Source of the DNA: Ruminococcaceae bacterium UBA1730 | Lineage (GTDB): Bacteria; Bacillota; Clostridia; Oscillospirales; Acutalibacteraceae | NCBI GenBank assembly: GCA_002315935.1 | Contig: DCII01000056.1 | Coordinates: forward strand, 1 to 6,491 | Length of the DNA stretch: 6,491 bases | Direction: 5' to 3' | Shown: positions 1 through 4,848 of the stretch, in pieces | Position numbering within the stretch: the first letter of the stretch is position 1 | Layout: every line of letters starts with the position of its first letter | The notes under the pieces: generated by a model | Seen by the model: the letters and a program-made list of their open reading frames with translations, nothing else | What the model was told of the DNA's origin: nothing | The model's database searches: none | Program-made: the position numbers and the translations under genes

Positions 1-304
1 ATTTGATAAAAACATCGGATTTCTTACTTGGAATCAATGCGATAACCGTGTTCAGTCCGCTTTCATCTACCACATCGGTATTGTAAAATTTGCCATCTTT
101 TGCTTTTAATTTCAGTTGTTTGCAAATTGCAATCAACTGAGAGTTTCTTCTTTTGATTGTTGCCCAATAAATACGGGGATTTTTGGATTTTGTCAGTGCT
201 TCGGCAATATCCATGGCACAAAACCACCATTTTGCACTTTCTTCGTCCCAAACGGCACGAACAGGAATATCTTCAAAAAAACGGATTGATGTTTTATTTG
301 TCAT
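1..304 (-). CDS. BRO-N domain protein (phage antirepressor-like), N-terminal part only
   Basis: The first 101 codons of a leftward gene are visible; the rest lies beyond the left edge. Translation begins MTNKTSIRFFEDIPVRAVWD and continues with a WWFCAMDIAEAL segment, a lysine/arginine-rich stretch with YWATIKRR, then KDGKFYNTDVVDESGLN. This order (short beta strands, an aromatic W-F-x-x-D-I-A-x-A-L helix, then a basic helix) fits the BRO-N domain of phage and mobile-element antirepressors, which is a DNA-binding domain. The ATG at 302-304 is preceded by GAGGAA with about 7 nt spacing, so the start is well supported. A sigma-A-like promoter lies about 30 nt upstream (341-368), so the gene is probably transcribed apart from the sigma-factor operon. 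The C-terminal domain, which would tell antirepressors from other BRO-like proteins, is not visible. Family call is by recognition; a role in lifting repression is inference. Confidence 0.72.
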   Translation of the reverse strand, partial: MTNKTSIRFFEDIPVRAVWDEESAKWWFCAMDIAEALTKSKNPRIYWATIKRRNSQLIAICKQLKLKAKDGKFYNTDVVDESGLNTVIALIPSKKSDVFIK

Positions 305-340
305 TACTTTTCCTCATTCCAAATAAAAATACTCAATTTT

Positions 341-368
341 ATAATATCATAAAAACAGTAAAATTCAA
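341..368 (-). promoter_or_regulatory. Promoter of the BRO-N gene
   Basis: On the minus strand, TTGAAT (363-368) is separated by 16 nt from TATTAT (341-346), which is preceded by TG one base upstream (extended -10). Predicted transcription start is near 334, giving a leader of about 30 nt. A 12-bp palindrome CGTTTTAAAACG (405-416) lies about 37 nt upstream of the -35 box and could be a regulator site. Assigned from consensus only. Confidence 0.5.
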
Positions 369-404
369 CAACATTTTGACTTTTATTTTCAAGATAAATT
401 TTGG

Positions 405-478
405 CGTTTTAAAACGAAATACTATCAGACTGTGAAAAGTTTATTCTGATAAAACGGTCAATTTTATAGCAGATAGTA
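405..478. repeat. Palindrome and inverted repeats upstream of the BRO-N promoter
   Basis: CGTTTTAAAACG (405-416) is a perfect 12-bp palindrome. Next to it, TACTATC (420-426) is repeated inverted as GATAGTA (472-478), and TATCAG (423-428) is repeated inverted as CTGATA (446-451). The arms are short and AT-rich, so chance is possible. Their position upstream of a promoter makes operator or activator sites a reasonable guess. No coding sequence is supported here. Confidence 0.3.
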
Positions 479-536
479 ATGAAAAATCACCATCGCAAAA
501 TAAGAAAAAGGAAACAATTTCAGAGATATAAAATGA

Positions 537-569
537 CCTCAGCACGAATCATTTTGATAAGTGCCGAGG
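537..569 (-). terminator. Hairpin, possible weak terminator of the repressor/sigma operon
   Basis: Arms 537-545 (CCTCAGCAC) and 561-569 (GTGCCGAGG) form a 9-bp stem. An inner 4-bp stem (ATCA 548-551 with TGAT 555-558) is separated from it by a GA/AA internal loop. Read as minus-strand RNA the one non-Watson-Crick position is a G-U wobble; on the plus strand it is an A-C mismatch, so a minus-strand transcript is favoured. Downstream on the minus strand the run is UCAUUUUAUAU, a poor but U-rich tract. It could end the leftward operon, or be one element of the larger hairpin chain described next. Confidence 0.4.
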
Positions 570-605
570 CCTTGCTTTTTATTAAAGCATTGAAAATGCG
601 CCTGC

Positions 606-627
606 TCATTGATTGAAAAATCAATGA
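606..627. repeat. Perfect 9-bp inverted repeat with GAAA loop
   Basis: TCATTGATT (606-614) and AATCAATGA (619-627) are exact reverse complements around GAAA (615-618), a GNRA-type tetraloop if read as plus-strand RNA. No T-run follows on either strand, so it is not a standard terminator. Confidence 0.6.
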
Positions 628-656
628 TGTGTTCGGGGTTTGGGGAGTATCACCAA

Positions 657-695
657 CAAGCATTTTGCAAAACCTATATAGGTATGCCTTGCTTG
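657..695. repeat. Inverted repeat enclosing a 12-bp palindrome
   Basis: CAAGCA (657-662) and TGCTTG (690-695) flank ACCTATATAGGT (672-683), a perfect palindrome. GCAT (660-663) and ATGC (684-687) offer an alternative pairing. It sits beside a G-rich tract, an arrangement that would suit a protein-bound single-strand processing site, but this is inference. Confidence 0.45.
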
Positions 696-796
696 CTGAA
701 GAACTCAAAAGCCTTTATTTGCAACAGTTTTGCAATAAATACAGTTGATTTTTAATATCAACCAACACTTTGATCTTTCCGCAAAAATAAAACAAA

Positions 797-1576
797 TTAT
801 TCTACACGGAAGTTCCTGTTTTCTTTTGCTCTTTTGTATAGTGCTGATGAAACCAATTCTTCGGAAACTGATTTCACATCAAGTTCTTTATGGCAATATT
901 TGCTCAGAGATTTATAACATTCTTTCTCTTTTTTCTCTGCATCCTGACGGGTAAGGCTGAAAAATTTCATTGCTGAATTACGGCTGTGGTTTGTGTTGTA
1001 TTCTTCCTCACAATTGCCGTAATACGGCTGAAATATTTTTACTCCAAGTCCGTAACGATAGGATAAATACTGTCGCTGACTTTTTGTAAGTTTCGTTATT
1101 GCTTCATCAATGATTTCATAAAAACGATTGTAGAAATAGATCGCTTCCGCTGATTCGTTGAACGCATCCTTGCCATATTCATTTATGAAATGCTCGCATT
1201 CCAATGCGTTCACAGGTTCGTTGCTTTCGCCGTCTGTTAAAGTTATCGCCTGTTCCTTTTTGATGAAATCAGCAAAGAAATAATTCTTGATTGCATTCGC
1301 AATGCAGGCATAAGCATAGGTCTGAAATTTTGCTTTGCTGCCGTTTCTGTAATTGTAAGCAGCATTGATAAATGCTATCTGCGCTTCTGAAAATTTGTCT
1401 TCAACATCAAATCGGTTTTCTTTTGTTTTTGACTTTTCATTCAGCTTTTTGAAAACATTTGTTGCCGTTGCTTCAACGAAACTTCTGTTGTTAATCAGTA
1501 AAACTGATAACGCTTCTTTGCTTCCGTTCTGAATAAGCAGACACAATTCTTCATCTGTCATATTTTCATAATCCAT
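797..1576 (-). CDS. Sigma-70-like RNA polymerase sigma factor of a mobile element
   Basis: A 259-residue protein that should direct RNA polymerase to specific promoters. Residues about 8-104 resemble sigma region 2, with a low-identity version of the region 2.2-2.4 block: an acidic helix around FSEAQIAFINAAYNY, then KFQTYAYACIANAIKNY, matching the F-x-T-Y-A-x-x-x-I-x-x-A-I pattern. Residues about 163-230 resemble region 4, with LTKSQRQYLSYRYGL and a helix-turn-helix at SLTRQDAEKKEKECYKSL. Region 3 appears to be absent, and an insert of about 25 residues rich in Y, N and E splits region 4. ATG at 1574-1576 is preferred over the in-frame ATG at 1580-1582, because the AGGTGA site (1583-1588) abuts the latter but is 6 nt from the former. 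It is the last gene of the leftward operon, with its RBS overlapping the stop of the gene before. An ECF/phage-like sigma is likely; a sigma-like DNA-binding regulator is the alternative. Confidence 0.7.
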   Translation of the reverse strand: MDYENMTDEELCLLIQNGSKEALSVLLINNRSFVEATATNVFKKLNEKSKTKENRFDVEDKFSEAQIAFINAAYNYRNGSKAKFQTYAYACIANAIKNYFFADFIKKEQAITLTDGESNEPVNALECEHFINEYGKDAFNESAEAIYFYNRFYEIIDEAITKLTKSQRQYLSYRYGLGVKIFQPYYGNCEEEYNTNHSRNSAMKFFSLTRQDAEKKEKECYKSLSKYCHKELDVKSVSEELVSSALYKRAKENRNFRVE

Positions 1577-1582
1577 AAGCAT

Positions 1583-1588
1583 TCACCT
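1583..1588 (-). promoter_or_regulatory. RBS that decides the sigma-factor start and couples it to the upstream gene
   Basis: On the minus strand AGGTGA overlaps the TAG stop (1587-1589) of the HTH gene and lies 6 nt before the ATG at 1574-1576. Ribosomes ending the HTH gene would sit on this site, so translational coupling is likely. Confidence 0.6.
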
Positions 1589-2447
1589 ATTCAAACATTT
1601 TATAAAATAAAGCAAAAATTTTGACTGCCTTTTCTTTATTGCCGAGAAACTTTTTCATAAGCATATTCGGATATGTTTTGCTTTCTTCCTGATCTCTGAG
1701 TTTTTCATAAACGAAGTTTGCCATAACCTCGGCAGTTATCTTTTCACTTTCTCCTATACCCATTTCTTTTCTGAGTTTAGCAGGTTCGATTTTGTTTTTG
1801 CCGTTGAGCATTCCGTTCATAATATCTTTGAATGTTGTGTTAGGAGCAACATTACTTTTCGGAGTTGTATTCTCAAGAACATCTTCAAATGCTCTCACTG
1901 CATTGGCTTTATCATAATCTGAAAACTCACCTTGTCTGGCTCCGATAACTTTTGCATTCCTTTTGATTTCGTTCTCACATTCGAAAACCGATTCTGCAGA
2001 ATTTCCGATTACATCCGAAAAGGTTTTCCAAACTTCATCCGTTGCTTCATAAACGCCGTTCTGTAAATTTGAAAAAACTTCGGAAACTGCATTGCTGAAA
2101 ACATCTGCATTTTCGCTTTCGATTATTCCGTTGATAACGGCACTGTTCACTTCGCCCTCACGCAGTTTTCTTGCTGCTTCAACAGATAATCCGATTACTT
2201 CTCTGTCGTGATTTATTTCATCAGGATCATCGGTTTTGCAAAGAAGATAATCCGTACTTACATGAAAGAAATCCGAAAGAATCTTTAATGTGTCAGATCG
2301 TGGAATTACTCTGTCATTGATAATATCGCTGATGGTTGATTCTGCAAGCCCCGTTACTCCGGACAAATCAGAATATTTGAGTTTTTCTCTTTTTAGCAAA
2401 ACTTTCATTCTTTTGCCCAATGTATCTTCAATCAACAGTTCACTCAT
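1587..2447 (-). CDS. Cro/CI-type (XRE) HTH regulator with long unrecognised C-terminal region
   Basis: Predicted 286-residue cytoplasmic DNA-binding protein. Residues about 11-69 form a canonical XRE/HTH_3 domain: GKRMKVLLKREKLKYSDLSG, then GLAESTISDIINDR as the turn and recognition helix, then TLKILSDFFHVSTDYLL. The remaining ~215 residues are helical and charged, with a Ser/Asn/Glu-rich middle, and match no domain I recognise. No HExxH metallopeptidase motif and no S24 Ser/Lys pair is seen, so it is neither ImmA-like nor a second self-cleaving repressor. The ATG at 2445-2447 is preferred over an upstream in-frame TTG at 2464-2466, because the AGGAG site (2456-2460) lies 8 nt before it and would fall inside the longer version. 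It begins 14 nt after the S24 repressor stop and its own stop overlaps the sigma RBS, so all three genes look co-transcribed. The long tail may bind an effector or partner; its target is unknown. Confidence 0.72.
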   Translation of the reverse strand: MSELLIEDTLGKRMKVLLKREKLKYSDLSGVTGLAESTISDIINDRVIPRSDTLKILSDFFHVSTDYLLCKTDDPDEINHDREVIGLSVEAARKLREGEVNSAVINGIIESENADVFSNAVSEVFSNLQNGVYEATDEVWKTFSDVIGNSAESVFECENEIKRNAKVIGARQGEFSDYDKANAVRAFEDVLENTTPKSNVAPNTTFKDIMNGMLNGKNKIEPAKLRKEMGIGESEKITAEVMANFVYEKLRDQEESKTYPNMLMKKFLGNKEKAVKIFALFYKMFE

Positions 2448-2461
2448 TACACACTCTCCTT

Positions 2462-3076
2462 TCAATACTTACGGATACTGTATTTAAGCACTCCCTGACA
2501 GACAAAATTATTGCAATGATATCTTTCACCGGGATATTTTTTCTCGTTCATAAATTCAAGAACAGGTTCACCGCTTTCAAATCCGCCAAATCTTTTCAAC
2601 GCTGACATACCGTCATTATCAAGGAACACTACACATTCTCCCACTTCGGGAGTTATTTTTTTATCAAAAATCAGAATATCCTTATCGAATACGCCGATAT
2701 CTTCCATTGAATCTCCACTTGCTTCAACGATGAAATAATCACCTTTCCCGAAAAGCATTTCGGGGAGTTCACATATTCCGACAATTCTCTGGCTCTGATT
2801 ATCTCCGTAACCGCAGCTTACTGTATTATTCAGTTGCGTGGCGGGAGAAGAATTGCTATTATAGTTTTCAAGATAACGTGTACCGATATTGTAGCCGTCA
2901 TACCTGATCATATTTCTTTCAGCCATAGCAATCAGATAGTTGGATGCTCCTGACCGTGAAATACCAACAGCTTTGCTTATCATTGCTTTTGATGGAGAAC
3001 TACCGCTGTTGTTACGCTGATAATTCTCAACATATTCAAGTATTTCTTTCATAATCTTCGGATCTTTTGAACGCAT
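2462..3076 (-). CDS. LexA/CI-like S24-family self-cleaving repressor
   Basis: A 204-residue repressor. Residues 1-70 form a winged-HTH-like N-terminus (KIMKEILEYVENYQ, then SKAMISKAVGISRSGASNYL as the helix-turn-helix), reminiscent of LexA. The C-terminal half is an S24 peptidase: the probable cleavage site is Cys88-Gly89 in VSCGYG, the nucleophile Ser123 lies in ASGDSMEDIG, and the general base Lys161 in ALKRFGG. All parts needed for RecA-stimulated autocleavage appear present. ATG at 3074-3076 has GAGGTG (3082-3087) 5-7 nt upstream. It is first in the leftward operon, directly behind a strong promoter and palindromic operator, which fits autorepression. It differs from housekeeping LexA in its divergent HTH and in its element context with integrase and sigma factor. 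Family assignment is strong; induction by DNA damage is inferred from the family. Confidence 0.85.
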   Translation of the reverse strand: MRSKDPKIMKEILEYVENYQRNNSGSSPSKAMISKAVGISRSGASNYLIAMAERNMIRYDGYNIGTRYLENYNSNSSPATQLNNTVSCGYGDNQSQRIVGICELPEMLFGKGDYFIVEASGDSMEDIGVFDKDILIFDKKITPEVGECVVFLDNDGMSALKRFGGFESGEPVLEFMNEKKYPGERYHCNNFVCQGVLKYSIRKY

Positions 3077-3094
3077 ACCGACACCTCATATCCT

Positions 3095-3118
3095 TATCTT
3101 ATACAGTTGTATAAGATA
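3095..3118. promoter_or_regulatory. Palindromic operator of the S24 repressor operon
   Basis: TATCTTATAC (3095-3104) and GTATAAGATA (3109-3118) are exact reverse complements with a 4-bp spacer AGTT. The site starts at the -10 box and covers the expected transcription start and early leader, where a bound dimer would block initiation. No second copy was found in the window, so the operator appears dedicated to this promoter. That the S24 protein binds it is inference from position and symmetry. Confidence 0.7.
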
Positions 3119-3146
3119 GAATAACACATATTCAGATTAATGTCAA
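3118..3146 (-). promoter_or_regulatory. Promoter of the repressor/HTH/sigma operon
   Basis: On the minus strand, a consensus -35 TTGACA (3141-3146) and TATTCT (3118-3123) are separated by exactly 17 nt, with an extended -10 TG one base before the -10. This is the best promoter in the window and should be strongly active unless repressed at the adjoining operator. Expected start is near 3110. Confidence 0.75.
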
Positions 3147-3147
3147 T

Positions 3148-3169
3148 AAAATTCGCTTTGGCGAATTTT
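3148..3169. terminator. Hairpin just upstream of the operon promoter, possible bidirectional terminator
   Basis: AAAATTCGC (3148-3156), loop TTTG, GCGAATTTT (3161-3169): a perfect 9-bp stem with T-runs on both sides. It would shield the promoter from transcription reading in. GCGAATTTTT can instead pair with AAAAATTCG at 3185-3193, so two exclusive hairpins are possible. Alternatively it is an operator for a regulator acting at the -35 side. Confidence 0.4.
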
Positions 3170-3284
3170 TCGGCACTGCGAAGAAAAAATTCGTTTTATC
3201 CGAATATACGGCAAACTTTATGATTTCTCCACTATAACTGACTGCATGAAAATCAAGCCGGCAGACACGAAAGGAGGAATCATT

Positions 3285-3440
3285 ATGGAAGCATTTCTGC
3301 AATTTTACTAAAACAGCCGATGGAAATTTCTGAATGAATAAAGTATTGATTCGGAAAAACTGATTGAGGAAAGTGCCGATTTTACAATACCCGGTATTGA
3401 TAAAATCACCCGAAAAAGCCGTCACTCGGCAAAACAATAA
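3285..3440 (+). pseudogene. Eight-codon ORF with perfect Shine-Dalgarno; possible decayed small gene
   Basis: AAAGGAGG (3270-3277) lies 7 nt before ATG (3285-3287), as good a ribosome site as any in the window. The frame reads MEAFLQFY and stops at TAA (3309-3311). The same frame has a second TAA (3339-3341) and then runs open through a plausible coding-like stretch (SIDSEKLIEESADFTIPG and onward) to TAA at 3438-3440. Two stops in the same frame with no shift suggest either a decayed gene of about 51 codons or a true tiny leader peptide. No protein family is recognised. A reverse-strand frame at 3132-3437 lacks an ATG start and is not supported. Confidence 0.3.
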
Positions 3441-3457
3441 AATTTTAGAAGTAACTC

Positions 3458-3561
3458 AAAAGACGGCAAGACGGGTATTCTGAACAATTATCTGAATTTT
3501 CAGAATTAATCTAAAAATCAAAAATATGAATAATTGCATTTCAGCCGTCTATCCGTCTTTT
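3458..3561. repeat. Long inverted repeat built from doubled AGACGG units
   Basis: The left arm (3458-3474) reads AAAAGACGG, CA, AGACGG; the right arm (3545-3561) reads CCGTCT, AT, CCGTCTTTT. The outer nine and inner six bases are exact complements with a 2-bp mismatch between them. The 70-nt centre holds a further perfect hairpin TCTGAA-TT-TTCAGA (3491-3504). The right arm ends in a run of five T, so as plus-strand RNA it could be a long-loop terminator. As DNA, two AGACGG sites facing two CCGTCT sites could be protein-binding sites or an origin. Confidence 0.5.
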
Positions 3562-3612
3562 TATAACAATATCAATAACATTTCATATGTTAAATATTCA
3601 GATATATGTAAA

Positions 3613-3632
3613 GGAATAAGCTTCCTTATTCC
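3613..3632. promoter_or_regulatory. Inverted repeat in the leader of the parB-like/xis/int cluster
   Basis: GGAATAAG (3613-3620) and CTTATTCC (3625-3632) are exact complements around CTTC, ending 45 bp before the ParB-like start codon. It has the same arm spacing (4 bp) as the repressor operator but a different, oppositely oriented half-site. It may be an operator for another regulator such as the XRE protein, or an mRNA leader hairpin. No convincing sigma-A promoter was found between 3562 and 3677. Confidence 0.4.
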
Positions 3633-3677
3633 ATCTTCGTTGGTATTGTTGGGATAAAAAATGAAAGGAACTATTTT

Positions 3678-4535
3678 ATGGAAACTAAATTAATAAAACT
3701 TTGCGATCTGCACGCATTTGCAGAAAATCCGTTCCATGTCACGGAAAACACAGATATGGAAATGCTGGTTGACAGCATCAGAAACAACGGTATTTTAGAT
3801 CCGCTTATCGTCAGACCTGACAGCAGTGGAAAATATGAAATCATATCAGGTCATAGAAGATTTCACGCAAGCAAGAAACTTGGTCTTGAATCTGTTCCAT
3901 GCATTGTATCTGATATGACACAGGAACAAGCAATAATCACATTGGTTGACACCAACCTTTATCGTGACGGATTGTTACCAAGCGAAAAGGCGTTTGCATA
4001 TAAGATGAAGTTTGATGTTCTCAATCATCAGGGGAAAAAGACTTTTGGACAAAATGTCGCAAAGTCTGAATACTCGTTGACACAGATAGCCAACATAGCA
4101 AATGTCTGTGAAAAGACTATACAGCGATATATCCGCCTGACTTATCTGATACCCGAATTACTGCAAATGGTTGATGAAAGAAAAATGGCAATTACCCCTG
4201 CAACCGAAATTTCATATCTTCCTCAGGGACTTCAGAAGGAACTGCTTATCACGATTGAAAGTGAGCAAGCGGTTCCTTCTCTTTCTCAGGCTCAAAGAAT
4301 GAGAAAACTTTCGGAATCCGGAAACTTAAACGGCGATAAGATTCTTGAAATTATGTGTGAGCGTAAATGCAATCAGCGTGAATCGTTAAAAATTCCTGCT
4401 GATTTTCTTGATCGTTATTTTTCTGAAGGTGTTACGCCACAGAGAATGATGGAGATTATTGAAGAAGGTCTCAACCTGTATGCCGTTCAGCATAGAACAG
4501 TTCAGAAATCCAAAAGAAAGGATTATGAACGATGA
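3678..4535 (+). CDS. ParB-like DNA-binding protein (orphan, no ParA partner in window)
   Basis: 285 residues with a ParB/Srx-type N-terminal domain. Box I-like ENPFHVTENTDM is followed by MLVDSIRNNGILDPLIVRP; the nucleotide-binding box II is GHRRFHASKKLG at 58-69 (a GxRRxxA form with His in place of the usual Glu); box III-like NLYRDGLLPSEKAFAYKMK spans 93-111. A helix-turn-helix follows at about 132-153 (SLTQIANIANVCEKTIQRYI). The C-terminal 130 residues are helical and end in a basic tail. ParB proteins bind parS sites and, in known members, act as CTP-dependent clamps; related proteins are common on clostridial integrative elements. ATG 3678 has AAAGGA 8 nt upstream. The gene is first in a rightward cluster with excisionase and integrase. 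No ParA ATPase is adjacent, so roles in element maintenance, replication or regulation of xis/int are all possible. Confidence 0.85.
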   Translation: METKLIKLCDLHAFAENPFHVTENTDMEMLVDSIRNNGILDPLIVRPDSSGKYEIISGHRRFHASKKLGLESVPCIVSDMTQEQAIITLVDTNLYRDGLLPSEKAFAYKMKFDVLNHQGKKTFGQNVAKSEYSLTQIANIANVCEKTIQRYIRLTYLIPELLQMVDERKMAITPATEISYLPQGLQKELLITIESEQAVPSLSQAQRMRKLSESGNLNGDKILEIMCERKCNQRESLKIPADFLDRYFSEGVTPQRMMEIIEEGLNLYAVQHRTVQKSKRKDYER

Positions 4536-4591
4536 TAATCGGCACAATTGCAAAAGCCAAAAAAATATTTATGATAAAGGAGACATTTTAA
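4532..4591 (+). CDS. Possible 19-codon ORF overlapping the parB-like stop
   Basis: ATG (4532-4534) overlaps the ParB-like TGA in the ATGA arrangement and has AAAGGA (4517-4522) 9 nt upstream. It encodes MIIGTIAKAKKIFMIKETF and stops at TAA (4589-4591), 3 nt before the excisionase ATG; the excisionase RBS lies inside it. It could be a coupling peptide that carries ribosomes from parB to xis, or chance. No family is recognised. Confidence 0.22.
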   Translation: MIIGTIAKAKKIFMIKETF

Positions 4592-4594
4592 TAT

Positions 4595-4837
4595 ATGACA
4601 GTAAAAACCCACGAAGATCCAAAGTTACTGCTTTCAATACCCGAAGCAGCAAAAATGATTGGCTGTAATGCCGATTATGTGCGTAGCTTGATAAAGAGCG
4701 GACTGCTTCCCTCTCTGAAAGCAGGAAGAGTCAAAGTTTCAAGAAAGGCACTTGAAGATTTTATTGATAGAATGAACGGAATGGATATTACAGATCCTTC
4801 GAATCCGGTTGTTTTTGATCATACAAATCTTTCTTGA
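4595..4837 (+). CDS. xis: Excisionase-like small HTH protein (MerR/HTH_17 type)
   Basis: An 80-residue protein with a single winged-helix/HTH_17 domain at about 11-58: LLSIPEAAKMIGCNADYVRS (helix-turn-helix), LIKSGLLPSLKAG, then the basic wing GRVKVSRKALEDFI. This is the typical layout of Xis recombination-directionality factors and MerR-like excisionases. It would bend attachment-site DNA and steer the integrase next to it toward excision. ATG 4595 has AAAGGAG (4576-4582) at a longish 12-nt spacing, so expression may rely partly on coupling to the preceding frame. Its stop at 4835-4837 touches the integrase RBS, giving an 11-bp gap to integrase. The last 20 residues are acidic/polar and lack a clear domain. 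Excisionase is favoured by position; a plain regulator of int is the alternative. Confidence 0.8.
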   Translation: MTVKTHEDPKLLLSIPEAAKMIGCNADYVRSLIKSGLLPSLKAGRVKVSRKALEDFIDRMNGMDITDPSNPVVFDHTNLS

Positions 4838-4848
4838 GGAGGCATTAA

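Larger units (their letters stand above)
537..762. other. Gene-free hairpin chain (candidate oriT or structured RNA)
   Basis: Between the BRO-N promoter and the sigma-factor stop codon no credible gene is seen. A 62-codon minus-strand frame at 520-708 has no recognisable protein character and is mostly made of hairpin sequence. In order: hairpin 537-569; GCTTT/AAAGC (574-578, 584-588); GCATT/AATGC (587-591, 595-599); a perfect 9-bp stem with GAAA loop (606-627); an unpaired G-rich tract around 631-648; CAAGCA/TGCTTG (657-662, 690-695) enclosing the palindrome ACCTATATAGGT (672-683); TTGCAA/TTGCAA (719-724, 730-735); and GTTGAT/ATCAAC (744-749, 757-762). Such density suggests a relaxase substrate or a folded RNA. 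No relaxase gene is visible in the window, so the role is unproven. Confidence 0.4.

Noticed and set aside
157..435. 92-codon plus-strand frame at the left end
   Set aside because: It is antisense to the BRO-N gene and runs through its promoter; low-complexity AT-rich translation.
520..708. 62-codon minus-strand frame
   Set aside because: It is composed largely of hairpin sequence, and I see no protein character or convincing ribosome site.
844..868. Hammerhead-ribozyme-like core (CTGATGA followed by GGAAAC)
   Set aside because: The bases between them cannot form stem II, and the segment lies antisense within the sigma-factor coding region.
3132..3437. 101-codon minus-strand frame upstream of the S24 repressor
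   Set aside because: It starts at TTG without a ribosome site, overlaps the repressor promoter -35 box and hairpins, and its translation resembles no protein family.
4459..4668. 69-codon plus-strand frame bridging the parB-like and xis genes
   Set aside because: It is out of frame with both well-supported genes and overlaps them; no protein character.
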